Positions 1 through 10,273 of a stretch of DNA of 64,000 bases are shown here, in pieces. How positions within the stretch are numbered: the stretch's first letter is position 1; the number at the start of each line of letters is the position of its first letter. The notes beneath the pieces were generated by a model. It had not been told where the DNA came from, did not search any database, and was given only the letters and a program-made list of their open reading frames with translations. Source of the stretch: Gracilariopsis chorda (taxonomy: Eukaryota > Rhodophyta > Florideophyceae > Gracilariales > Gracilariaceae). The stretch lies in contig NBIV01000033.1 in the NCBI GenBank assembly GCA_003194525.1, forward strand, positions 62,001-126,000, read 5' to 3'. The position numbers and the translations under genes are program-made.

Positions 1-8
1 TGGAGGAA

Positions 9-329
9 ATGGAAGAAGGGGGTCGACGACTTGGATTCGACGAGATGGAAGTCAGGGACGGGGTGGAGAAGGCTGAAAGCTGCATGCAGGAAGTTCGGAG
101 AAGAGGGTGGCATGATTCATTCTGGGCGCGACTACCGAACGGGAGACGAGTGGTTATTGAGTGCACGGACAGCAAGTCAGTGGGGCCGATATTTGGACGG
201 GTTGTGGCAGCACGGGCGCTGGGAATGGGACAGCGCGTGGAGTGGCGGGACTGCGTCGGGACGAAGGAGGACGAGGAAGCGCTTGCGGAAGCGGTTGCAC
301 TGGAGCTACGAGAATGCATGGGAACTTGA
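9..329 (+). CDS. doubtful small open frame, 106 aa
   Basis: An ATG-initiated frame of 106 codons ending in TGA. The predicted protein has a globular-looking composition (WARLPNGRRVVIECTD in the middle, an acidic helical tail), but no family is recognised. The stretch is purine-rich on this strand, so all three frames stay open here and openness is weak evidence. It lies about 570 bases upstream of the importin start and could equally be promoter or spacer DNA. It may also be the last exon of a gene that begins outside the window. Confidence 0.18.
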   Translation: MEEGGRRLGFDEMEVRDGVEKAESCMQEVRRRGWHDSFWARLPNGRRVVIECTDSKSVGPIFGRVVAARALGMGQRVEWRDCVGTKEDEEALAEAVALELRECMGT

Positions 330-851
330 ATGGGGGCGGGGGTGGAAGGGCGGATGGGAGTCTCGCGAGGCAGGAACAAGATGTTGAGGAAGGGGGAAAA
401 CACGGAGAAGTCAGCGCAGGCGTGGAACGGGCGCTGCGGAAGAAGAACGAGACGTGGATCTCTCTCTGATGGTGACGAAGGTACTAGGTACACTACTGTA
501 GTAGACAGTAGAGGAGCACACTTGCGCACAGCTGACGTGCCGCACGTATGTGCGATCATGGGTGTTCGATAGAGGGCGCCATGCACGTGGCCACGTGTCC
601 GTGCGCAGCAGGCGGCCACCTGGTGGGGTGTCATTGGGCGTACCCACAACGAAAATGGAGCGAGTGCGAAAACGGGGCCGATTGGCAGTGTGGCTGGCGC
701 GGCCGCCGCTGACGCCCGTAGCACGGCCCCGCAGCGCAGCGCCCGCAAAACGGCTCTTCGCGCTCGTCTCTCGCACCCCCCCCCCTCAACACGCCGCTCA
801 GACGCGTATACCGCCACCCCCCCCTAGACGCACGTCCCGCACATACACCCC

Positions 852-852
<1 letters not shown>
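330..852. other. importin upstream region, no gene seen
   Basis: Spacer between the doubtful small frame and the importin gene. It becomes pyrimidine-rich and proline-coding towards the gene. The importin frame remains open upstream to about 550, but that extension would encode arginine/proline-rich low-complexity sequence and a proline run from the poly-C tract. The extension is therefore not included in the gene. Confidence 0.5.

Positions 853-893
<41 letters not shown>
853..893 (+). repeat. 41-base poly-C tract abutting the importin start codon
   Basis: An uninterrupted run of 41 C residues, separated from the ATG at 895 by a single A. A shorter C run lies at about 776-785. If transcribed, this would be the last part of the 5' untranslated region. 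Such tracts are length-variable and hard to sequence, so the exact count is uncertain. Confidence 0.9.
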
Positions 894-894
<1 letters not shown>

Positions 895-898
<4 letters not shown>

Positions 899-3800
899 CC
901 GCCGACGTCCAGTCGCTTGCCCACGCGCTCGCCGCCACCTTGTCCAACTCCGCATCCGACCGCAGCTCTGCTGAGGCGCTTCTCGCTCAGTACGCACCCC
1001 ATCCCGAACATGCCGCTGCCCTTCTCCGTCTCTCTGCCAGTCCTGATCCCCTCGTCGCTCCCGCCGCCGCCCTCCGCCTTAAGAACCTCGTTCGTTTCAA
1101 CAGAGTCAATCATGTTCTACCCGAACCCGCCCGCCAGCGCCTCCGCGACAACATTCTCGACGCTCTCGCCGTCGTCCGTGCTACCAATATCGAGGGCGTC
1201 CTCGCAGAGACCACCCGCTGGCTCATTTTCATCGACTTTCCCTCCAAGTGGCCCCGTCTGCTCGACACCGTCACCGAATTCCTTTCCAGCGGAGACGCTG
1301 CCCGCGTCCACGCCGCTCTCATAGCCCTGCGCCAGCTCGTCAAGTGCTACGAGTTTAAGAGCAGAGACCCTGCCAAGTTGCTTCCATCCGATCCCAACGA
1401 ACTCGGTCTCTCCCACCCGAGGCAACCGCTTGAGACCATTGCAGCCGCTCTCTTTCCCACCCTTCTCGCCCTCTATGTCCATCTCGACGCTATTGTCGCA
1501 AAGTCTCCCGCCCCGAACGATGGCAGGCGAAACGCATGTCTTGCCCAGCGCCTCATCATTAAGATTTTCTGGAGCTGTATTCACTTCATGCTCCCTCCAG
1601 TTCTGGCTGACAGCAATCACTTTGACAGTTGGATGAACGCTTTCTTCACCACATTGCGTAGACCCTCGCTGCATCCTTTTGTACCGGACCCGGACGACCT
1701 TTTGTACGAGCCTGAATCAAAGACAAAAAAGTGGCTCTCTCAGATCCTTTCCAAGTTCCTTAAGAGATACGGCTCCCCAAAACGCATACCAATTGACGAA
1801 CCATGGTCCAAGAAAGTCGCGGCGAATTTCAGGGATAACCACGCCGAGAAAGCGACTGAGGTTATGTTGGAAGTGCTTTTCACTGCTTCACATGGCTATC
1901 AGCTCAGTCGCCGCGTCGCACACATTGCTCTCGACTTCATCGAAGAGGCTATAGAAACAGCATCTCTTTGGGCCGTTGTGTACCCCCATGTTAGCAATCT
2001 ATTGACCCGCGTTGTGTTTCCATACCTTTGCTTTACCGACGCCGATGAAGAAGTGTGGTTGAGCGATCCCAGCGAGTATGTACGCAAGCAGTACGACTTC
2101 ACTGAAGATTTGAGTTCACCGCGGATGGCTGCGTCCAATCTTCTTTCTAAAATGGCCGATCTTCGCTCGAAGAAGACAGTTTTTCCGTTCTTGGAGTACC
2201 TCCATGATACTGTCTTAAATCCGTATCTAGCCGCCACTCCGCATTCCACCGCTCGTGCCGCGTATGCCAGACAAAAGGTTGGGGCGTTCGCGGCCCTGGC
2301 TGCTGTGAAAACCAAACTCATCTCGAAGCCAGAGTTGTCCAGCACGTTTTTGATGATTGTCAGAAAGCATGTCCAACCGGACCTACATTCGGAGTTTGGC
2401 TTTCTCAGGGCGGAAGCAGCTTGGTTTATTGGCCAAATCGCTTCGCGCGAGTGGAAGGAATTTATCAGTGAGCTGGGTGACCAGTGTCTCCGGTCTTGCG
2501 TGGCGCTTCTTTCCGATTCGGAGCTACCTGTGCAAGCCGCTGCCGGCGGTGCGCTACGATACCTCATGGACCACGATGGCCCAGTCGCGCTTATCCGTTC
2601 CGTTGCACCCCAACTGATGCAGCGTCTGCTGAACCTTATGTACAACATGAGCGATAGCTATCAGTCTCTTATCCCTTCTTTGGAGAAGCTCATCATTCGG
2701 TATCCTGACGAAATTATGCCCCTCTGCCTCCCGGTCCTCCAAAGGCTCATGGCGTCGTTTCGACACTCTGCTCAAAACATTCTTTCGGAAGGGGATGAAG
2801 AGGATGACGACCTCGCGTTTACAGCAGCTCAAGTTCTTCACCTTATTTCAACAATCCTTTCTAGCGTTGGAGAATGGAGCACGCCTTCACTTGCCGAAAA
2901 GAAGGAATTGCTGCTTTCCATTGAAAAGGAGGTGCAACCCCTTTTGGTTCCTATGTTTGAGGAAAACCATCAAGTTTTTGTGGAAGAGTTGCTGGACGTT
3001 CTAGGAACTCTAATCGTTCAACTGGGGGAACATAACGATGGGCTCACACCGTTTCTACGTAGTATGATTGGCAAAATGGCCAGAGCGTTCCATGAGTGGG
3101 CCGGAGACTACGTAGAACAAATGATGGACGCGATTGAGGGATATCTGCTGTTCGATATGCCTGCCATCGCGCAGATGGACAATGGTATTAACATGTTTGT
3201 GCAAATAATACTCACGCTGTGGTCTCCGAAATTTGATGCCGGGGATGCTGTGTTTGGGAGCATGATTGCGGAGTATTTACTGCTCAAGCTTAATATCGTC
3301 AAACCACGGCAGTTTGAACTCCTGAAATCAGCCGCGGTGCAGTTGGGGAGAGGTGCGGCTGAGCGCAGTTTGCGAACCAAAGACAATGACATCAATTTGC
3401 CGCAACGTTTGTTCGCAGTGGTCATGTTGTGCCTTTACGCCGACGCCGAACATGTAATGAAGTCTCTTGGGGTGCAATCTGTCCTACAGCTGATTGGTTC
3501 ACAAACAGGGAAGCTGCAGTTCGAAAGAATACACACAAAGAAGTCGATTATTCTTGGCCTAGGCGCGATGCTTTGCACCAATGGGCTGTTGAGTGAAGAG
3601 CAAAAAGCACAGCTATTGCATCTTGCAGTTCGTCTGCAGCAGATGATTGACTCACAGAGAGCATCGATGGCAAAGAAGGCGGCGAACGCCGGAAACAATT
3701 TTGCGGCGGTATCGAGAGAAGCAAATGGCTTTGGGTACCACAACTTCATCGACGACGATGGCTCTGACCTTGAGGATGATGAGGATGCAACTAATGTGCT

Positions 3801-4107
3801 GGATGAAGTGCCTCAGAGCTTCAATTCAGATATGGACAGGTTCGTAGCGGAAACTGGGTTTTCTGTTTCGCAATTGGAGGAGCTGAGTGCGACTAATGGT
3901 GTGATTGACATTGGATTATTTGACATTGACGACTCGCACGATCTGGATGATGAAGGAGGGTACAGGACAAATCCTATTGACGATATCAACGAGGGGCAGT
4001 ACCTGGTCAACAGGGTGAAGGAGTCAAGTATCGGCTCGTGGTGGAGCAGGGTGAGTGACCACGATAGACAATGGCTGGAGCAACTAGCAAAACGAGTGCA
4101 CAGTTAG
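895..4107 (+). CDS. importin-7/8 (Nmd5/Sxm1) type karyopherin
   Basis: A 1070-aa importin-beta superfamily nuclear transport receptor, close to the roughly 1040 aa usual for importin-7/8. The N-terminal importin-beta (Ran-binding) domain spans about residues 20-100, with the typical pattern of a short helix followed by ALRLKNLVRF. HEAT-type alpha-helical repeats fill the middle. An acidic patch near residue 950 (FIDDDGSDLEDDEDA) and the C-terminal NPIDDINEGQYLVNRVKE block match the end of importin-7/8 and yeast Nmd5/Sxm1. The family carries ribosomal proteins, histones and other cargo into the nucleus with RanGTP. No intron is needed. The start at 895 is chosen because it begins the conserved domain; upstream codons are low complexity. 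A poly-C tract sits directly before it. Confidence 0.93.
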
Positions 4108-4573
4108 AGAGTGATGTGCGCTTGTTTTGGTTCTTAACTACGGGACTAACATTTCTTACATTGGAGCATGGCATGGCGGTGCACCGGCGATGGAAAAGGA
4201 CTCTTCTGTTTGCGGTTGAGTTACCTGGTTGTAGTTGGACTGAATGGAGAGGAGTTGCGAGAGTTTTGTTGTCTTGGTGGGTGGAGTAAAAGAGCGTGCG
4301 GGAAGATAGAAATTGTAAGTCGTGACACTCTAACACCGGGAATCACCGACCAGGTTTGACAATAGGTTGAATAGCGGAGGCGAGTGGCATTGTTCGAGCA
4401 TGTACATCAAGTAGAAGCAACAGTAAAACATGCCTTTGTACAGGTTGGCAAGCGTGGTAATTCGTGGTATGACAAATTAGGTGAGAATGAAAAACAACGA
4501 AAGGCAAGAGGTTACGTGTTTTAAGCGTTACAAAACTTTGGTACTGAAGAAAGCAGCATGGGTTTGGCTTTGG
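4108..4573. other. convergent intergenic spacer, nothing recognised
   Basis: 3' flanks of the importin (+) and the first thioredoxin-like gene (-). No RNA gene, repeat or credible coding frame was seen. Confidence 0.5.
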
Positions 4574-5080
4574 TCATGACTGTCGAAGCGACAGGATTTG
4601 GGTTCGAACGGCCATGTCAATCTTGTTAACGAGCTTTTTGTTGATGGATTGCCAACCCATGGCTTCACCTCCGAGATACTCGCCGTCCTTCCATAAGGCG
4701 AAGAAGGGCAGACTGTGTGCCCCCAGGATGTCCTTGCAGAAAGTCTCATTGAGGGCGTAATTCATCTGGCAGAAGGTTACGGTCACGGGGTGGACGTTAC
4801 CGCAAGAATCATTGTAAGCGGCGGCGATCTTTCTGTACTTGGGCTCGACACCTCTGCAGCTGTGGCAGTACGAGGCGTAGCACTTGAGCACGATGATGGA
4901 TGAGGTGTCTTGACTGGCTTTGAGGAGCTCGTTTAGTTGGGGAGGAGACACTGTTCTGATTTTCGTGCGCGGCGGGGTGACGACCATTGATGGGAATGGA
5001 CGACTGATGGAGCTTTTGAGATTGCACGGGGATCGGTGAATCAGTGGCATGACTGAGTGAAATGCAGGTGAGAGAGGCAT
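4574..5080 (-). CDS. thioredoxin-like protein, CHSC active site, probably plastid-targeted
   Basis: A 168-aa protein with an N-terminal stretch of about 45 residues rich in Ser, Pro and basic residues and nearly free of acidic ones, consistent with a plastid transit peptide. A thioredoxin fold follows. The beta strand IIVLKCYASYC leads into a CHSC redox motif at about residues 71-74, in place of the canonical CGPC. The cis-proline is present in SLPFFALWKDG, as is the usual turn before the last helix. The protein resembles the atypical, lilium-type (ACHT/CDSP32-like) plastid thioredoxins more than thioredoxin h, but the subfamily is inferred. The ATG at 5080 is the first in frame before the transit-like segment. 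A second, different thioredoxin-like gene lies 3 kb away on the same strand. Confidence 0.8.
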   Translation of the reverse strand: MPLSPAFHSVMPLIHRSPCNLKSSISRPFPSMVVTPPRTKIRTVSPPQLNELLKASQDTSSIIVLKCYASYCHSCRGVEPKYRKIAAAYNDSCGNVHPVTVTFCQMNYALNETFCKDILGAHSLPFFALWKDGEYLGGEAMGWQSINKKLVNKIDMAVRTQILSLRQS

Positions 5081-7007
5081 TTTGGGGGATGGGGGTGTGA
5101 AAACGGGAGGATTAAAGGTAAAAAGTTGGCTAAACGGAGGTGTGGTACGCGATGATGACGAGGAAGAAGGACTTGGTGAAAGCGATGCTGATGGAGAACG
5201 GGCTTTAAAGTTAGGTGGTGCGGGAAGCTAGCGAGGAGTTTACGATGCGGATCGCCGTGCGCGTGAGCTAGGGTAAGCGTACAAACATTGCGTTGTGTGT
5301 ACAGCAATATGGCGCTGGCAGGGAGTACGTGTCAGGTGCCGTACAGACAGTGCTAAGAGATAACCAACCATCGCGTGCGTGTTGTGGCGTTGGCGTGCTT
5401 ATCGAAGCTCCGCGCCGAGGGCAGATTTGGAGGTTTTTGGAGGTTTGTGCTCGAGGTTGGAGGAGTTTGAACGATTTTGGAGATGCAAGTGGTGCCACGT
5501 CATCGATTCGCGTGATGAGTTTCAGGGCACGTGGCGGCGTCGTGGCGGTGACATGCAGCTGCTTCTATGGGAGGGGGGGGGGTGACGTGACGCCTTTGGG
5601 GAGGACGCCTTCCACGCCGGCAGCAAGCTGTTCGCTGTTTGCCGCCGCGCTATTTTGTAACATTACAGTATTTTGTGTGCTTCGATTTGGAATTTTGTAG
5701 GTGTGGATAGCGTTAATTGTTACAATTAACCAACGTTGAAGGCTAAGTTACCCAATAGAAGTTCATTTTTGTACGTACGGACTCTAATTGTAACATGGAT
5801 GGCGCCGCGTTGGTGCTCCACTTTTCGTATCAGAGCCTCTTTGGGCGCCGGTGTGGGCTCAAGCAAGGACGCTACCCAAGGATAGCCTTCTAGCCTTCCT
5901 TACCGCTGTAACCCTACCGCTTCTCGTTTGCTCAAGCGAGCTGAGTGGCCGAAAGAGTCCCTGGTGACTCGTGCCGTTATCCATTTTACCACTTGGTGAG
6001 CGGAGGCTCATACTTTTGTGATGAGCTGAACAGAACAGCTCGCACCTTGCATCTCACCCATTGCACTTTATGGCCTGTCTGAAGCTTACAACGGTGAAGG
6101 GAGTGCTAGCCTGCGGCTAGATACCTGCCCCCTTTTTGCACGCACTGACAGTACTGTGTGTCCTTGTTTACCCTTCTCAACATTAGGTAGTCGAAGCCTA
6201 TGAAAATCTATGCACACAATTCCGAGTGTCGCAAGACGAGATGCATATCACTCGCCGTCCCCATGTTCGCATCTCAAGAGATTGCTTGATTGCTTGCTGT
6301 GGGCGCCCGAGCTTTCATTCCAACTTTGACCGGCTAGCTCCATGAGCTCATCCCTACCAACAAAACTGGCTTGCCAACGCAGACCCGATGACAATCAATT
6401 TGATCTTCCGTGCCATTACTTTGCGTTTCGCCTTCTTGCCATTCGCGTCAGCGGAAATGTTGACATGTCATATCTCCAACGGCGGACTGATGCATTGGCT
6501 GGGGTTGTCTGCCTTCCCGCTTAGTCCTTCGCGACTGCATGTGAAGCCATAACAGCCTTGACGCTTCTACTTCTTCACATAACCGCAAGGCAACCGGAGG
6601 TAATCGGTAAAGGAGATCAGCTGTTCGGTGTGGAGCCCTACGAAAAAGCTGGTTTTCTGTATATGAGGTAGCCTTATACACTGCTGAGACAAGCATGCAG
6701 AAACTTAAAAATACAGTCAGGAGCTGGGCAAGACGATCAACTTCATTTACAATAGGTTCAACTCGCGCAATCGAATTATCGAGGGCACTGTGCAAACTGG
6801 AATATATTTCGCCACCACAGGCTTTTGTTTAGCTCGTAACTCATTGATTGTCACACGCCACCCAATCTTCTCGAACCTTTGTCCTTATAGGTTTTGTCAA
6901 GGGAAGTGCAATTCTGTGCAAAGTTGAGATTCCGGAAACATCGAATCAAACACCATCATGGTCTAGAGCACGTCCCACTTCTTCATCGTTAACGGCTCAC
7001 GCAACAC
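5081..7007. other. 1.9-kb intergenic region without a supported gene
   Basis: C-rich (on the minus strand) immediately upstream of the thioredoxin-like gene. A G10 run at 5573-5582 is followed directly by TGACGTGACG, a possible bZIP/CRE-like element. The remaining frames are short and unlike any known protein. No RNA gene recognised. Confidence 0.5.
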
Positions 7008-7382
7008 CTACGAATCATCACTAGATGTACCTGTATCATCATCTTTGACCTCGTGCTCCTCTTCTTGAGTTGATTTTGGTTGGTTAAGTGACCTGTATCG
7101 GAAATATGCCGCAACCATGAGTACCAATGAAGCCGCAAATATTGCCGCCAGTGGTAAGAACACGTGCTTGAGAGCGTAGTCGCTGGCGATGTTTGTGAGA
7201 TTGTTCCTCAATAGGGCAACCACCACTCCAGTTATTATGCATGAGGTGAACAGAATGATGGAAAGAACGCCCGTCACGATGAACAACTTCATACCTGGCT
7301 TCATCCTGGGAAGCGAGGTAATCGGTGCGTCTTGAGGGGGATTAGCCACTCCGGCCTCTTCGTCATATTGCTGGGATTCCAT
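7008..7382 (-). CDS. small membrane protein, two predicted spans, unknown function
   Basis: A 124-aa protein with a hydrophilic N-terminus (about 30 residues), a first membrane span around residues 32-56 (LFIVTGVLSIILFTSCIITG), a short loop with a possible N-glycosylation site (NLTN), and a second span around 70-92 (FLPLAAIFAASLVLMVAAYF). The tail is acidic and Ser/Asp-rich (VKDDDTGTSSDDS). Both ends would face the same side. The ATG at 7382 opens the frame and no intron is needed. No family was recognised. The coding call rests on the clean two-span hydropathy pattern and balanced composition. Confidence 0.6.
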   Translation of the reverse strand: MESQQYDEEAGVANPPQDAPITSLPRMKPGMKLFIVTGVLSIILFTSCIITGVVVALLRNNLTNIASDYALKHVFLPLAAIFAASLVLMVAAYFRYRSLNQPKSTQEEEHEVKDDDTGTSSDDS

Positions 7383-7956
7383 GGTTATCTATTTGCAGCT
7401 GTTGTGTATGCAAAACGAGCAGTGTGTGCCTTGCAAGGTTTTGGAAGAGGGTGTTTGCGATTATGTTCTGCATGGAGAGATGTGTTCGTGAGTAAGCAAC
7501 TCTTTTTACGCAATGCAAGCTGCCCTTGGTATGGCGCGCGCAAGTGAGCAAAAGTTAGCACAAAAAGCTTTTTACAAAAGTAGAACGATCAGTTAGGTTG
7601 TTTCGAGAAACAAGCGCGCCACGTTCTACAATTCGATTTCAACCAACAAACCAATGCAAACAGCGTTAAGATACAAACACCGTGCCGTGACAAACATCGG
7701 GTCTACGTTCATAGCTCGGAAACCAGCTCACGTTCACGATGAACGTCAGGGGTACGAAACGTAAGAGTTAACTTCTTTCCAACTTGGGTAGAATATATAC
7801 GGTATATCTGAAGCAACGCTTGTCTTGCATTAAAGACACGAAACGCTTCTGTCCAGTGTTGGGAACATGTTCGGCACATAGGCTACGTAGCGGCACAGTC
7901 AGCCTGCAAAATAACCCCAGGAAATGACTACTAGTAGCACTGTGAAAAGCTCCAGG
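7383..7956. other. intergenic spacer, nothing recognised
   Basis: About 570 bases between two minus-strand genes. It must hold the promoter of the small membrane protein and the 3' end of the second thioredoxin-like gene. No distinct motif was identified. Confidence 0.4.
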
Positions 7957-8469
7957 CTATTCGGACGAACGTTGCTTCTCCAAGTGTTCCACCAATCTCT
8001 TCGCGCCGAAAGGCCCCGTAGTAAAGTGATCGAGAGCTTCATCAATGTCTGCCTTTGGTTTGTAAAACCTGAACGTTGGTAGGAGTTTAACATTCAGCCG
8101 GGCGCACAATGGCTTGTTGGGAAGCTCAGCAAAGTCTACAGAGAACCAAACAACGTTGGGGAAATCCTCAGCGACTCGAAATAGTTTTGAGGATAGAGTT
8201 CTGCATACTCGGCACCAGCGAGCGTGAAACATAACAACGACAAGCTTATCGGTTGGGGCTGCGTTTAGTGCCGTTCGCAAAGCGTCGGCACCCATGAGCG
8301 GCTCAGCAGGTGACGCATGTTCCTGTGGCAAGCCCTTGTCGGAGGGCCGTAACGGCGGAGGTGGCGATGCGATGGAGAGCTGAGGCGGTCTGCGATGGCA
8401 TGTCGGCGACAGCGGTCCGAAACTAGTGACGTTTCGTAGTGGGGATGGGTTAGTGAAGGCCGGCTGCAT
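7957..8469 (-). CDS. thioredoxin-like protein, WCRVC active site, probably plastid-targeted
   Basis: A 170-aa protein. Residues 1 to about 58 are Pro/Ser/Arg-rich with almost no acidic residues, suggesting a plastid transit peptide. The thioredoxin domain follows: helix GADALRTALNAA, strand KLVVVMFHARWC, redox motif WCRVC, then VVWFSVDFAELP, the cis-proline in KLLPTFRFYKPK, and a C-terminal helix. The CRVC centre departs from CGPC and recalls the CRxC variants of atypical plastid (ACHT-like) thioredoxins; that placement is inferred. The first true ATG in frame is at 8469 and begins the transit-like segment. Sequence outside the fold is unlike the neighbouring CHSC protein, so the two do not look like a recent tandem duplicate. 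Confidence 0.8.
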   Translation of the reverse strand: MQPAFTNPSPLRNVTSFGPLSPTCHRRPPQLSIASPPPPLRPSDKGLPQEHASPAEPLMGADALRTALNAAPTDKLVVVMFHARWCRVCRTLSSKLFRVAEDFPNVVWFSVDFAELPNKPLCARLNVKLLPTFRFYKPKADIDEALDHFTTGPFGAKRLVEHLEKQRSSE

Positions 8470-10273
8470 TCCGATGGAGGCCTCAAGAAGAATGTGAACG
8501 TCAAAGCCGAAATTTTGCAACGCGAACGAAGTTCCAAAGATACCAGAACGTGCTCAGCAGGGTCGTGACTCAAACAACTAAGATTCGGCGTGGAAGGCGG
8601 ATGTAGTTTCCATGTGGTGGAGTGACAGACGTGCTATCTTGCAGGTTAACGCGAATTCTTGATTGGCAGGATGGCACAAAAAAAATCGGTAGGATGGGCT
8701 CGGATTGCGCTCCCATTCGGCAACGACTTTTGGCGGCGGTTTAGGAGCTTACCCTGGCTCGTGCTTGACCTTTTTTGATCTATCCCGCGTGCTCCTCGCC
8801 CATGTGTTGTCCCCTGCAAACCCCAAAGTGAATAGTTCTTCCGGAGAAGAGTTGGCGTTCAAGAGTTCCAGGGCTAAGGAAGAAGGCTACCATCTCCGAG
8901 TCTCCTGCTGCCTCAGATGGGGGTTTCGTCAATCGCGTTGCTTTTCTACAGACCCTTGTTCATACCATCGTAGTATAGTGCAGTGTGGATATCGCAGGCC
9001 ACAAGTTCAGTGCGTTCGCTCGAAGAACGAACCTGAACTCTGGTGCGGATGCTGCAAAGGCAAATTCTGTGATGTAGGAGGTACCGAGTTTGAGGTCCTT
9101 TTCGTTTCAAGGTTGTCTCAATCGCAAGTTCCCTAAAACTCATGGCGGAGGCACGTGACCCAGGTGATGGCTATGCAGTTTACCACGTGATCCATTGTCA
9201 CAGTAAGGTTATGAGCTTGTCACTTGATTGGTTGTCGACTTCTTCGAGGGCGGAAGGATCCTCATTCCGACATCGGCGCAATATCCTTATGCGCCCTTAA
9301 AAGTTGCGCAAAGCGGATGCACCGGATATCCATTCGTTTTCCCGCTGACTCTCAACAGCGAGAAGATCAGTACATCGGGCGAAGAATGCATTACGCACGA
9401 CTTGCGCCCCCTGGTGTTCCCCGCGAGACCCCGCCACGAAGTGAGCCAGCATCGCCCTTCTAGATAAGCTACTGCTGCTTTGGCTTCGATCCCTTTGCGT
9501 TCTTCCTCGCAGCAATGACCAAATCGCTGGGCTCCCCCCCCCACGACCGAGACAGGCTCTGAGTAGGTCAGCAACTTACCCTAGGGAAAACCGCTGCGTT
9601 CCTCCTTCGACCCGTTTGTGAAACAAAGTCTGAGAGGTTTACACCCAGGCAGTGCAAAGGGACCCTGCCCTTTCGTCAGAGCGATTTCTCTTTTTCCATA
9701 CGGCAAAGCGAAGTATCGTAATCCATTTCACTACACGAATTGACTACCGATGCGCTTTCCTGTGAAGTATCACCTAGGCATTTGCTTTGCACGCGCATAT
9801 GGACTTCCGTCAGTTCACTGCGAAGAAATCTTCTCTTTCCAGCGTGACTCAAACACATATCCAGAGAACTTTCCTCATTCGGTCCGCCTAGTCTGTGTCC
9901 GCATCTGTTGATTTACGTCGCATCAGGGACGCTCGCACCACACGCTAGAGTACACGTGATCAAGTCTTGAACAAGTTCTAACGTTTGTTAAGAAATGCAA
10001 ACCTTCTTCTGTTCTTTTTATGTTGTTTTCAGTCCTAACTCTATGCATGACATGAGTCTCATGCGTACAATTTGATCTGCATCATATATCAAGTATTGGA
10101 AACCTATCTATCTCTCGAGCAAGCTTACAATGCTTTCACTGCTTATTCTGTTTGGTACTGCGTATCTGTAGTGAATGTTCCCTTCATCATCAGATGCCCA
10201 CTCTTTTCCTCCTCACCTGGCAATTCGGCTTGCGCGAAAGAACCATCCTCGTGTTATTTACTAGATACCTGTG
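8470..10273. other. 1.8-kb intergenic region without a supported gene
   Basis: Lies between the divergently arranged second thioredoxin-like gene (-) and the HExxH protease (+), so it should contain both promoters. Open frames here are short, mutually overlapping and without recognisable domains. No RNA gene or clear repeat was found. Confidence 0.45.

Noticed and set aside
550-894. In-frame N-terminal extension of the importin through the poly-C tract
   Set aside because: It would add about 115 Arg/Pro-rich residues and a run of proline before the conserved importin-beta N-terminal domain; the ATG at 895 matches the family start.
631-1113. Minus-strand frame with poly-Gly opposite the importin start
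   Set aside because: It exists only because poly-C on the plus strand reads as Gly; it overlaps conserved importin coding sequence.
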